Assembly: GCA_963824985.1 (NCBI GenBank)
Contig: CAWGRQ010000001.1
Span: 87,289 to 151,288, forward strand
Length of the DNA: 64,000 nt
Direction of reading: 5' to 3'
Origin: JAFNAG01 sp963824985
Lineage (GTDB): Bacteria > Acidobacteriota > UBA6911
A model generated the notes under the pieces. That model saw only the letters and a list, made by a program, of their open reading frames with translations, was not told the DNA's origin and did not search any database. Every line of letters begins with the position of its first letter. The first letter of the stretch is position 1. The position numbers and the translations under genes are program-made. Below, in pieces: positions 1 through 8,408 of this stretch.

Positions 1-31
1 TATTACTGCCCCGCGCGATCTCTGGCGTAAT

Positions 32-222
32 TGTTTAGCCAAATCAAATGGATGAAGAAGCAAAACGCAAAGACGCAAAGGCCCAAGGGCGCAAAGATCG
101 ACACTGAGCAACAGGCGTGGGCGCAGCGCTTCGCGCTGGCGCATCCTTGCGTCTTTACGTTCTGCTGTTCAGCATCTGCTGAACCACCGGCTAAAGCCGG
201 TAAGTTCCTTTTCGACTAAACA
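32..222. repeat. Palindromic MITE-like element, left copy
   Basis: Small non-coding element with near-inverted ends, tgtttagcc at 32-40 and gactaaaca at 214-222. Internal arms are built of repeated gcaaagacgc-type units, at 60-96 on one side and 142-165 on the other. Bases 27-78 are identical over 52 positions to 20684-20735, where a second copy lies in the same orientation. The two copies bracket the biosynthetic cluster. No convincing gene is seen in bases 1-421. Confidence 0.75.
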
Positions 223-316
223 GATGCTCTCTGGCTTGTCTTTCCTGCCATCCCCGGAATTTCCGCTGACTTTCATCCCGGCATCACCATGGTCACGGCC
301 TTGGAGTAAACGGCAG

Positions 317-322
317 TATAAT
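317..322 (+). promoter_or_regulatory. Candidate -10 box upstream of the first gene
   Basis: A perfect TATAAT sits about 100 bases before the start of the 422-877 gene. The -35 region (about 293-298, TCACGG) is poor, so the promoter call rests on the -10 alone. Confidence 0.35.
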
Positions 323-421
323 TAGAACATCCTCATTCTTTATTTCTTGCTCGCGCGCCCCTGCGGTGGTGTAATCAGAATCCGGTGTTACATCAGCCAA
401 ATAAGACCAAAGGAGCTTCCC

Positions 422-877
422 ATGTCGCAGCTGAAGAAAGTATCGCCTTTCATTGTTCTGGTTCTCGTCTTCTCTCTTGTGGTCTCTCCGCTCACGTACG
501 CGCAGGAATCAACGGCGACCGCGCCAACGGCCTCGTCGGTCGCGCCCGCGCCGGCCATGGCTCCGGAAACGGCGCCGGCGGCCCTGGCAAGTGACTGGTG
601 GAAGGTGCCCGCAAATTCACGTACCACCTACCCCGGAAACGACGCCTTTTTCGATCCCGATCAGGCTACAGGTTCCAGGACTTGGACGAAAGGCGGAAAG
701 GTCATGACGGGCATTGGCCTGGCTATGGTTGGCATCGGGGCGATCATGATGGCGAAAGGTTCGTCCGAGGATGAGATTGGAGATTCGGGCCTGGCCATCG
801 ACTGGAAGGTTACGGGGGGCCTCTGGATAGCCGGCGGCGCCGTGCTCGCCATCATCGGTCTGACCCGCAGGCACTAG
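422..877 (+). CDS. Small exported membrane-anchored protein, unknown function
   Basis: A 151-residue protein starting at the ATG at 422, chosen because aaaggagc lies just upstream and a signal peptide follows at once (MSQLKK, then a hydrophobic stretch ending near TYAQ). After it comes an Ala/Pro/Thr-rich linker (about residues 28-60), a short polar segment, and two hydrophobic glycine-rich stretches (about 98-113 and 130-148) that could form a hairpin in the inner membrane. I recognise no family. It lies inside the repeat-bounded interval and converges on the carrier protein gene, with only 12 bases between the stops, so a link to the cluster is possible but unproven. Confidence 0.6.
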   Translation: MSQLKKVSPFIVLVLVFSLVVSPLTYAQESTATAPTASSVAPAPAMAPETAPAALASDWWKVPANSRTTYPGNDAFFDPDQATGSRTWTKGGKVMTGIGLAMVGIGAIMMAKGSSEDEIGDSGLAIDWKVTGGLWIAGGAVLAIIGLTRRH

Positions 878-889
878 ACTGCGCGGGAA

Positions 890-1171
890 CTACCCGGGGG
901 TTGATTCGGTCATCTTCGCCTGAATCGCGGAGGCGAGTGTGTTAATGGTCTGCCAGGCGCTTCGATCGAAGCGCCCGCTGACCAGTTTGATCCCGAATTT
1001 CTTTTCGATTTCCACGATCAACTGAAGGATGTCGATGGAGTCGATCTCCAGGTCTCCGTCCAGCAGCCGCAGATCATCATCCATCCGTTCAGGCGAGGAA
1101 TCGGTGATGCGCAGACTCGACAATATCAACGGTTTGAGCTGATCCTTGATTTCTCTTTGATCCAATGCCAT
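890..1171 (-). CDS. Acyl carrier protein
   Basis: A 93-residue acyl carrier protein. The phosphopantetheine attachment serine is Ser45 in the motif LEIDSIDILQL, followed by the acidic helix IVEIEKKFGI typical of type II carriers. It would hold the growing chain for the KS/CLF pair encoded upstream in the same strand direction. It is the last gene of the minus-strand cluster and is separated from the PHP-domain gene by about 130 bases. A second carrier, at 8130-8396, is paired with an adenylation enzyme, so this one is more likely the extension carrier (inference). Type is certain; partner assignment is not. Confidence 0.9.
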   Translation of the reverse strand: MALDQREIKDQLKPLILSSLRITDSSPERMDDDLRLLDGDLEIDSIDILQLIVEIEKKFGIKLVSGRFDRSAWQTINTLASAIQAKMTESTPG

Positions 1172-1301
1172 CGCCCCCCTGTTCTGATCGGGAATCGCTG
1201 AGCCTCCCGATTGCGGCTCGACTCCAACAGTATACTCAGAGTTCGTTCCTGCGGCATAGAGTTTTGCCTGGTAATCGATCCCATAAATACGCTGACGTAT
1301 T

Positions 1302-2360
1302 TTAGCGCAACAGTCCGAGGCGTGCCGTCAGCCACAGGAACCCGCATGCCATCCTGCCGATCGGATCCAGAAGAATCCAGTCCTTGCCGATGATGCTCGC
1401 GACGGGTTTTCCCTTATAGTGGGCGATGTTTCTGTAGCCGGCGATGAAACTGAAGACCCGAAGCGTAAGCTTCCACCGCAAAGGCGCAAAGTAATCGCTT
1501 GTGATCAGCGGAAACGTGCGTCCTGATTTGATTTCCCCGACAAAGGTGGCGGCGTCAAGGTCGTCGCGGGAGGCACAAAGGGCTGAGCTCGGCGCCAGCA
1601 AGTGGCTGTCACCGCCGCCGACCACCGGTTTCCCGACCTGCCGCGCAAGCGCCAAAACCCGGTCGTTTTCCCTGCGATCGCGCATCCCGTTGTATTCCAG
1701 GGCATGGATGCCCCAGTCGAAACGTTGGAGCAGTTCCAGGACCGGTATGGGACGGTCCCGGTCGCCGTCCCAGGGCAGGAGCGGGTGATTCAACACGACC
1801 AGGCAATCCAGGGAGCGGAGACGCTCGAACAGGTCATCCAATCTGCCTTCACGGGCAGCGGCCTGAAGCTCGCAGTGGAGCGCCTCGACGTTTTTTTCGG
1901 GAAGTCCCGTTATGCCGAGGTGAAACAGGTGCTCCTGGAACCTGACGGACAATTCCTCTCCGAGGGCGACGCTCTTCCCGCAGCCGCTCTGGTTCCGGAC
2001 AAGTTCCAATCCTCCGCTGACGCTGTCATGATCCGTGATGGCCAGCAGCAGGCGGCCGAACCCAAGACGGGCAACATGTTCGGATTCCATGCGCCAGACA
2101 TCCGCCGGCGTGAAAGGAGGGTTGTATTTCAGATCCGCATAGCTGAGATTCTCCTCCGCGCCCAGGCCAAAGGAACGCTGCAGGAGGCCGCGGAATGGAC
2201 GCATATAGGGAAAGGTCACCACCCGGTTGAGAGTGGCCAGGTTCTCGACCGAATGTGATGAATGGTTGTGCAGCGAAGCGACGGATCGGAACTCCCGCGC
2301 GGGCAGTCTGCAGGCGCGGTATTCATAGCGGTCAATCACCCAGCAGGCATCGCGGCTCAT
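1302..2360 (-). CDS. PHP-domain metal-dependent hydrolase
   Basis: A 352-residue PHP (polymerase and histidinol phosphatase) family protein. Metal-binding motifs appear in the usual order: SLHNHSSHS (about residues 28-36), ITDHDS, a GEE segment, LNHPLLPWD, and GGGDSH near residue 247. Family members hydrolyse phosphate esters using a two- or three-metal centre. The C-terminal 100 residues carry hydrophobic and basic segments, suggesting membrane association. It starts 5 bases after the ketoreductase stop, so it is probably translated from the same transcript. A role as a phosphatase on a lipid or sugar-phosphate intermediate is inference. Confidence 0.75.
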   Translation of the reverse strand: MSRDACWVIDRYEYRACRLPAREFRSVASLHNHSSHSVENLATLNRVVTFPYMRPFRGLLQRSFGLGAEENLSYADLKYNPPFTPADVWRMESEHVARLGFGRLLLAITDHDSVSGGLELVRNQSGCGKSVALGEELSVRFQEHLFHLGITGLPEKNVEALHCELQAAAREGRLDDLFERLRSLDCLVVLNHPLLPWDGDRDRPIPVLELLQRFDWGIHALEYNGMRDRRENDRVLALARQVGKPVVGGGDSHLLAPSSALCASRDDLDAATFVGEIKSGRTFPLITSDYFAPLRWKLTLRVFSFIAGYRNIAHYKGKPVASIIGKDWILLDPIGRMACGFLWLTARLGLLR

Positions 2361-2365
2361 CGGGC

Positions 2366-3106
2366 TTAAAGCAGCCCTCCATCCACTGCTATGATCTGAC
2401 CGGTTATGTAGCTCGCGCCCTCAGAGCCGAGAAATACTGCCACGGATGCGACCTCTTCGGGTCTGCCGAACCTTGCCAGGGGAATTTCGGTGAGGAGCTT
2501 CCGGCCCTCCTTCTCGATAAGCGCCGTGGTCATTCGGGTCTCGATCACCCCCGGGCAGAGCCCATTCACCCGGATATGGAACCGCCCCATTTCCCGGGCG
2601 AGAGCCCTGGTAAACGCGATCACGGCCCCTTTCGCCGCCGAATAGTTGCACTGGCCTGCCTGGCCGCGGATTCCGCTGGGAGAGACGATATTGGTAATGA
2701 CTCCGCCGCCAAGGTGCATCATCCCTCGGAGCGCCAGTTGAGAACAGACATAGGTTCCTCGCAGGCTGGCATCCAGTACCCGATCCCACTGCTCGTCGGT
2801 GAGAAGCATCAGCGGGGCATCTTCAGTCACGCCGGCATTGTTAACCAGGTAGCCTAGAAACCCCCATTCGGCTTCGATCGTCGCAAAGAGGCGCTCTGCA
2901 TCGGCACGGGCGGCCACATCTCCCTGCAGCGGCATGGCTTCGCCGCCGGCGGCCTGAATTTTCTCGACGATTTCCGCGGCGCCTTGCGCATTGCTTTTGA
3001 AGTTGACCGCAACGCGGTACCCGGAAGCAGCCAGATATTTGGCGATGGCCGCGCCAATCCCGGAGGCGGCTCCCGTCACCAACGCGTTTTGTTTCTCTCT
3101 GCCCAT
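2366..3106 (-). CDS. 3-oxoacyl-ACP reductase (FabG-like SDR)
   Basis: A 246-residue short-chain dehydrogenase/reductase. It shows the NAD(P) motif TGAASGIG, the NNAG motif near residue 90, the catalytic Ser in VSPSGIRGQ and the Y-x-x-x-K pair in NYSAAKGA, and the C-terminal ITGQIIAVDGG typical of FabG. It should reduce the beta-keto group made by the ketosynthase on the carrier protein. It is followed within 5 bases by the PHP gene. No dehydratase or enoyl reductase is found nearby, so the chain may stay hydroxylated or be dehydrated by another enzyme. Confidence 0.9.
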   Translation of the reverse strand: MGREKQNALVTGAASGIGAAIAKYLAASGYRVAVNFKSNAQGAAEIVEKIQAAGGEAMPLQGDVAARADAERLFATIEAEWGFLGYLVNNAGVTEDAPLMLLTDEQWDRVLDASLRGTYVCSQLALRGMMHLGGGVITNIVSPSGIRGQAGQCNYSAAKGAVIAFTRALAREMGRFHIRVNGLCPGVIETRMTTALIEKEGRKLLTEIPLARFGRPEEVASVAVFLGSEGASYITGQIIAVDGGLL

Positions 3107-3210
3107 TGCCGACCACCCATTTCATATTGTATTTCAGGAGTAAGGCTGGCGCACACAGCGGGGCCCGGGGGGCGGGCCATCAGCCTTGCTCGATCGTCCG
3201 GAACGTTTGA

Positions 3211-6180
3211 TTACCGCAGGTTCTTGAAGATCAGCAAATAGACTCCCCAGCGGGAATTGTACCGGTCGATGTTGCCTTTGAGCGCATAAGTGACCATTCC
3301 CTGAAAGTACGCTCCCCAGGGCCCGGCGGTGCCAAAATCCATTTCCAGGCCATCAAAGGCTCGAAAGTGATTCGACTCCGTGCGGTTCCTTGCCCAGGCA
3401 TGGTTGTAATACCCCTCCAGCCTGATGAAATCGAGAATGTTGATGCCGTGACTGACGCTGGCGATCCCGACATCATCGAAGGAGTCGGTGCCGCCGGGTA
3501 TCCCCTTGATCCGCGGATAGCCCACAAAGGAAGGTTTGTACCTGGTGAACCGGTCGAGCTTGTCTCCTCCATAATAATTGAGTTCGAAGCCCGTCTTCAT
3601 GAATTTGCCGTAGAAAAAGTTCTTCTTGAACTCACCATAATAAACATCGTAGGTATTGCTGACCGATTCACTTGAAGATGTCGACAGCCCGAAATCATGC
3701 CATCCGGGCCGCCACCCTCTCGATCCGCCCACATTCAGAATGTAACCGCTGCGGGCGTACTTGAGATCGAAGCCGGGCAGGAGGGTCGCTCCGCTCTGCG
3801 GTGTGACGAAGTCCTTGGAGGTGTCGCCGGTAGTCCGATAATAGTTGTAGGGCACATACATCGTTCCTGTGAGGCACAAGTCGTTGGTGGCTTGCCAGCT
3901 GGCCCTGAGGCCGACAGACTCCTCGAACTGCCAGACACTCTCTTCCTTGATTTCCGTGTTTCCCGAATACACCCGGTTATTGCCCGGCAATCCGGAAAGC
4001 AGCAGGTCTACACTCAGGCGATACTTTCCCTGCCACTGCTTTGACATGTTGGCGGCAAGGAATGGGCCGGCGAAGAGAACGTTCAATTGGGCCCCGGTTT
4101 TTCGATAGTTGAAATCCGTGAATCCCAGCCCGAAAAGAGGGATGGGGAAATCATAGGAGCCATCATACATGGTACCGGCCAGCAGGGATCTGACGCTGGT
4201 CTTGCGCGGCACGAGCACCCGGCGATCGCCTTCCTTGCGCAGAACCTGCAATCCGGTTTCCGTATCGCGATAGATGGTGCTGTTCGACAGGCGCGCGGCC
4301 GTCAGGGAAGCGTCGAAACCATCCCCGTTGATCATGTAGTCGGTAAAATTGTAGGTGCGTTCCACGATGAAATTGCGGCCGGCGGCATTGAGCGTCTGCT
4401 GTGCATAGATGGACTGGATCAGATTGAATTCATTCCCGGCCGCATCCTTGACGAGAACAAATTTCTGCGTCTCGACATTGGACACCGAGCTGCTGTCCGT
4501 CCCTTTCTGCCGGAGTTCCATCTTGACTTGCCGGAACGTGCTCCCTTCGATCCAGATCCGCCCGCTGTATAAAAGCTCTTTCTGATCCGTCGGCTCGAAA
4601 TCGAGAACATAGCAATATTGGCCGTCGACGCGGTCCGTGCCCTGAAGCCGGTATGCGTATTTTTCCGTCAGCTTCAGCTCCAGGGGCGGAGTCATTACCT
4701 TTTGCGGTTCCAGCTGTGGCAGGGGGAATTCCCAGCGCCCCTTGACTTTCACCCCGTTCACATACAGATCCGACTGCACCCATTCCGTGAGGCCGTCGCG
4801 GTTCCAGAACTGCTGGAACCGTAATGAAACATCGAACCCGGAACCGAGTCCGGCGTTCTGGAAATGCAGTCCCATCAAACACCGGGCGATGTAGTGATTG
4901 AGGATTTGACGCTGGGATTCCTTATATTGCTGCCACCGCGCGATAATTTCCTCGACCGTCAGATCGGGGCGCGCCGTCACCTCGATTTCGGAATAGAGCT
5001 GTTTCTGGGACGGCTCAACATCGCGAATCAGGATAAAGGTGTATCCGGGCTCCAAAACGCAAGCCTGCATCAGGCCGGTGGCGTCTTTTTTCATTTCTTC
5101 CGGCACTGCCTGGCGCCCCGTGAGCGCGTTGTACCACTGGATTTCATATTGACCGCCAACGGGCCCATGGAGCCGGGCGGTATTCCCCCTACCGGCGGCA
5201 GGGAGCTTGAGCATGATTCCGGCGTTTTTGGTGCCCGGGAGCGTGAATACCTTGTATTCCGCGTTTGGAGCCCCATCGACGGTCACGGAAAAAGGGGAGA
5301 CGCCGGGGGCAACCGTGACCACATCGCTCGGAAGAAACCGGGTCAGGAAGCGTTTGACTTCGCACATCCGGCTCAGCGAAGGTGCGCCGGGCTGATCAAC
5401 CCACAGCACGACGACCGAAGATCCGGCCGCGGAAATGCTGGCATCCAGGAAGTTCGCCGCGATCTTCTCGGCCTCGGCGCCCGGTTCGGAGGTCAGGCGC
5501 AGAAACACGGGTTTATTCAGAGCCTGTTCGGCGACCCAGGCGGCCTGCTTCTGCCATGAATCACCGTAGCTGAGCCCCAGGGTGTCATAGTAACTGGCCA
5601 GCCGCCGCACCAGGGCTCCATTGTCTTCCATGAATCCGGGAGGAAGAGACAGCACCAGATCCAGCTTGTCCTGCTTAGCTTTCACCTTGATCGCGATGTC
5701 GGCGAGAACGAAACTTGAGATTTCCGGTGCGGGAAGGGGAGGGGCCACCTCGACCATCAGGCCGCGGACCGTCGCCAGGTTCAACGGCAACCGGTTGATG
5801 ACATTGGCGACGCGCGCCGTGATCGCGGCCTCCTGATCCCGCCCCATCTTCGCCACGCCCCCGCCTGTGATTCTGACCCGTACGTAAAACTGCATCTCCT
5901 CTGAGAGGGAGTTAAGGATCTTCTCCTGGACTTCAAAGTTGCCGCCGCTCTCATCGTTGTTGTCGAGATCGATATTGACGGGAGGCAAAATCACAATCGC
6001 GTCCGTCAATCCGCAGCTATTTGCAACCCTGGCGATCTCAGTCAGGTCTCCGTTTTGAGAGATGGAAAAGCCAAATCTGGGAATCGCCGCGGAGCCCAAC
6101 AGGGAGTTGGATTCGAGCAGCACGATCAGGATCAGCAGAACCGGCGGAATAATCAGTTTTGCAGGGCTGGTTCTCGTCAT
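3211..6180 (-). CDS. Large outer-membrane beta-barrel protein with LolA-like middle domain
   Basis: A 989-residue exported protein. Residues 1-30 form a signal sequence. The first 400 residues are soluble alpha/beta, of unknown family. The middle (about 440-640) resembles the lipoprotein-sorting (LolA/LolB-like) fold, seen in VDGQYCYVLDFEP and YSGRIWIEGSTFRQVKMEL. From about residue 700 to the end it has alternating aromatic/polar strands typical of an outer-membrane barrel (MYVPYNYYRTTGD, GYILNVGGSRGW, GFELNYYGG). It sits between the ketoreductase and the Tes-like gene on the same strand. By analogy with aryl polyene clusters, which also carry LolA-like genes, it may place the product in the outer membrane. 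This is inference; I know no characterised homologue. Confidence 0.6.
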   Translation of the reverse strand: MTRTSPAKLIIPPVLLILIVLLESNSLLGSAAIPRFGFSISQNGDLTEIARVANSCGLTDAIVILPPVNIDLDNNDESGGNFEVQEKILNSLSEEMQFYVRVRITGGGVAKMGRDQEAAITARVANVINRLPLNLATVRGLMVEVAPPLPAPEISSFVLADIAIKVKAKQDKLDLVLSLPPGFMEDNGALVRRLASYYDTLGLSYGDSWQKQAAWVAEQALNKPVFLRLTSEPGAEAEKIAANFLDASISAAGSSVVVLWVDQPGAPSLSRMCEVKRFLTRFLPSDVVTVAPGVSPFSVTVDGAPNAEYKVFTLPGTKNAGIMLKLPAAGRGNTARLHGPVGGQYEIQWYNALTGRQAVPEEMKKDATGLMQACVLEPGYTFILIRDVEPSQKQLYSEIEVTARPDLTVEEIIARWQQYKESQRQILNHYIARCLMGLHFQNAGLGSGFDVSLRFQQFWNRDGLTEWVQSDLYVNGVKVKGRWEFPLPQLEPQKVMTPPLELKLTEKYAYRLQGTDRVDGQYCYVLDFEPTDQKELLYSGRIWIEGSTFRQVKMELRQKGTDSSSVSNVETQKFVLVKDAAGNEFNLIQSIYAQQTLNAAGRNFIVERTYNFTDYMINGDGFDASLTAARLSNSTIYRDTETGLQVLRKEGDRRVLVPRKTSVRSLLAGTMYDGSYDFPIPLFGLGFTDFNYRKTGAQLNVLFAGPFLAANMSKQWQGKYRLSVDLLLSGLPGNNRVYSGNTEIKEESVWQFEESVGLRASWQATNDLCLTGTMYVPYNYYRTTGDTSKDFVTPQSGATLLPGFDLKYARSGYILNVGGSRGWRPGWHDFGLSTSSSESVSNTYDVYYGEFKKNFFYGKFMKTGFELNYYGGDKLDRFTRYKPSFVGYPRIKGIPGGTDSFDDVGIASVSHGINILDFIRLEGYYNHAWARNRTESNHFRAFDGLEMDFGTAGPWGAYFQGMVTYALKGNIDRYNSRWGVYLLIFKNLR

Positions 6181-6342
6181 GGCAAAAGATCCTCGGATTG
6201 AAGTTCGTCATCCTGCCCGGAAATTTCCGAAGGGGCGTAGAAGATTCAGCTCCGGGAGCAGAAGCTCTTAAACTATGCCCGCAGGATCGGGCGCGCAGGA
6301 GAGGACAGCTGCCGATTGACACGCGGGTAGACCGACACCTCT

Positions 6343-7956
6343 TTATACGGAGCCGCCCGGCAGGGAGTTGCGCTGGTTTCCGACTGTTTCGTCGTTGTCT
6401 CCCGGCGACGGCTGTGCCGTCCCGCGAGTCTGCACAGAGTCGGCCTTGCGAGACGCTTCTTCCGCGGCTCGATATCGTGGGCCGGCATTATAGCTGCAAA
6501 ACGGAACCATTTCCCCTCCGGTAGTGACATATTGGACGATGCAGCGCTGCACCCGGCGAAAATTGTAGTTGTGGGAATCCATGAAGTGCATGCCGGCAAC
6601 GAACATGCCGTTGAAGCCCTTTCTGAACCACTCCGGCGCCCGTCCCCAGGATTTGTCCTCCCATCCATCCAGACTGCGAAGCAGCCTCAGAAAGGTGAGC
6701 CCTTTGGGAGCGTTTCGCTTGTCGAAACAGCCGGCCAGAGCCTCCAGTTCCCGCAAATGGGAAATCTTCTGCCGCAACCCTTCTCCCGGCTTTTTGGCGG
6801 AAAGATTCCCGATTAGTTTCAGAAACCGGTCCATATCCAGAAACGTGTTCAGACAGACGGGTCGATTCTTCTCATCGATGTAAAAATAGGTCCCCAACGA
6901 ACAATGGGCATCGCAGGCCGGTGAAGGCAGAGCCTCGCCTCGGATCCGGCTCACACCCTGACAAATCATGGATACGGCGTTCAGGGGGAACCAATCCTCA
7001 GGGAACCGGGTCAAGCCGGTCTGGTTGCCGAATTCCATCGCCATATCGGCAAGGTTGAACGGATTCTCCTCTCGGGAGCTGATTTGCACGCGTCCGATAA
7101 AGGCGGCAGGCTGGATGCTGATGCCCGTAATATGGCGGCTGTATTGGAGAGCAAATTTAAAGATCGGGCCGATCTGGTCGACATTGATGCCGGCGGCAAT
7201 GGTCGGCACCAGGACAATCCGCATGTTGGTGCGCGCGATATTTTCGACGACGGTCGTCTTTTCCTGCAAGAGTCGCTTTCCGCGCAATTCGAGATAAACG
7301 TCATCGCTCATCGCATCAAACTGCAGGTACAGAGTGTGCAGCCCCATCTCCTCGCATCGCGAAACAAAGTCAGCATCGGCGAAACGGCTGCCGTTGGTAG
7401 CCACTTGAATGTGCGTAAATCCCATATCGCGGGCCATGCGCACGATTTGCGGAAACTGTGGATGCAGCGTGGGTTCCCCGCCGGAGAATTGAACATTACG
7501 GCAGGGAGCGCCGGACTGCCTTAACAGCACTTCGAGCATTTTCCGGACCGTGCCCGAATCGAGGAAATAAGAGGGGCCGCGCGCTCCATTCCCGGCAAAA
7601 CAGAGAGGGCAGCTGTAGTTACAGCTGTTGGTCAGGTCAATGACCCCCAGCGTGGGGGAAATGGAACTCAGGGGGTGATACTCGTCATTCCGGATCTGCC
7701 CCGGGGAATGCTTGGGGCCGTCAAGCAAGGGAAACAGAACCCGATTCCATTCCTCCAGCCGTCGATAAAGCTCAGAGTTGGAGAACAGGAGCGATTCGCT
7801 AACACCATGCTGCTCGCACCGGGAACTCTGATAAATCTTGCCGTCACGCTCAATAATTGAAGAATGTATCCTTGCATCGCATCGCGGGCACAGCGAGGGA
7901 ATCCGATCGATAACGGCAGCTGACGATTCTGATTCCATGACAATTCCTGATTCCAT
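6343..7956 (-). CDS. Radical SAM enzyme of the tetraether lipid synthase (Tes/MJ0619) family
   Basis: A 537-residue radical SAM protein. An N-terminal zinc-ribbon-like module has Cys23, Cys26, Cys47 and His50. The SAM-cluster cysteines are 112, 116 and 119 in SCNYSCPLCF. SGGEPTLHPQF and IQVATNG follow, and then Tes-family signatures: LYLQFDAM, VLVPTIAAG, ISIQPAAF, CDAHCSLGTYFYID, and a C-terminal GMHFMDSHNYN ... RC ... VPFCSYN. Known Tes enzymes join unactivated carbons of two lipid chains. The cysteine segment that Tes proteins carry just before the radical SAM motif (remembered as CxxxCGLC) is missing here. Start may be Met1 or Met7 (7938). Substrate is unknown; the surrounding fatty-acid-type genes suggest a lipid. 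Confidence 0.8.
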   Translation of the reverse strand: MESGIVMESESSAAVIDRIPSLCPRCDARIHSSIIERDGKIYQSSRCEQHGVSESLLFSNSELYRRLEEWNRVLFPLLDGPKHSPGQIRNDEYHPLSSISPTLGVIDLTNSCNYSCPLCFAGNGARGPSYFLDSGTVRKMLEVLLRQSGAPCRNVQFSGGEPTLHPQFPQIVRMARDMGFTHIQVATNGSRFADADFVSRCEEMGLHTLYLQFDAMSDDVYLELRGKRLLQEKTTVVENIARTNMRIVLVPTIAAGINVDQIGPIFKFALQYSRHITGISIQPAAFIGRVQISSREENPFNLADMAMEFGNQTGLTRFPEDWFPLNAVSMICQGVSRIRGEALPSPACDAHCSLGTYFYIDEKNRPVCLNTFLDMDRFLKLIGNLSAKKPGEGLRQKISHLRELEALAGCFDKRNAPKGLTFLRLLRSLDGWEDKSWGRAPEWFRKGFNGMFVAGMHFMDSHNYNFRRVQRCIVQYVTTGGEMVPFCSYNAGPRYRAAEEASRKADSVQTRGTAQPSPGDNDETVGNQRNSLPGGSV

Positions 7957-8129
7957 CTGTTCTCTGATTGCTGCGAAACCGGACCCGCTATCCTGAAAGC
8001 CTCACGGTTGATCGGGAATTCGACTCCCGAGGTGGCGCAAGTATAGCGCAGCACAAACTCCGGAAACAAGTCCTATCACAGCCGCACATAAAGGCGATTC
8101 ATCAGCTAAGCCAAAGAAACTAAGGGTAC

Positions 8130-8396
8130 TTACGCGCTGGGCATCGGGGGCTGGATGCCCAGTTTCGCTCTGATCGCGCGCTCGATGCTGTCAATCGTAT
8201 CGAGAGCATCGCGGTCAATCTCGCGAGGCAAAAACTCAATCTTGAATCTGCGTTCGATAAAATCGATCAGTCCTACGACTCCGATGGAATCAATGATCCC
8301 GCTTGAAAGCAGAGGCGTATCATCCAGCAAATCCCGGCTTTCCCCCTCCTTCAGATAGGTATTGAAATACTGCCGCAGTGCGCCTTTGATTTCCAC
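8130..8396 (-). CDS. Peptidyl/acyl carrier protein paired with adenylation enzyme
   Basis: An 88-residue carrier protein with the phosphopantetheine serine at position 37 in SSGIIDSIGVVGLIDFIE. The GIIDS(I/L) form is common in stand-alone carriers loaded by amino-acid adenylation enzymes. It starts 12 bases after the stop of the adenylation gene, which supports a loading pair. It differs clearly from the carrier at 890-1171. It is presumably modified by a phosphopantetheinyl transferase encoded elsewhere. Confidence 0.88.
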   Translation of the reverse strand: MEIKGALRQYFNTYLKEGESRDLLDDTPLLSSGIIDSIGVVGLIDFIERRFKIEFLPREIDRDALDTIDSIERAIRAKLGIQPPMPSA

Positions 8397-8408
8397 TTCT
8401 GCTCTCCT

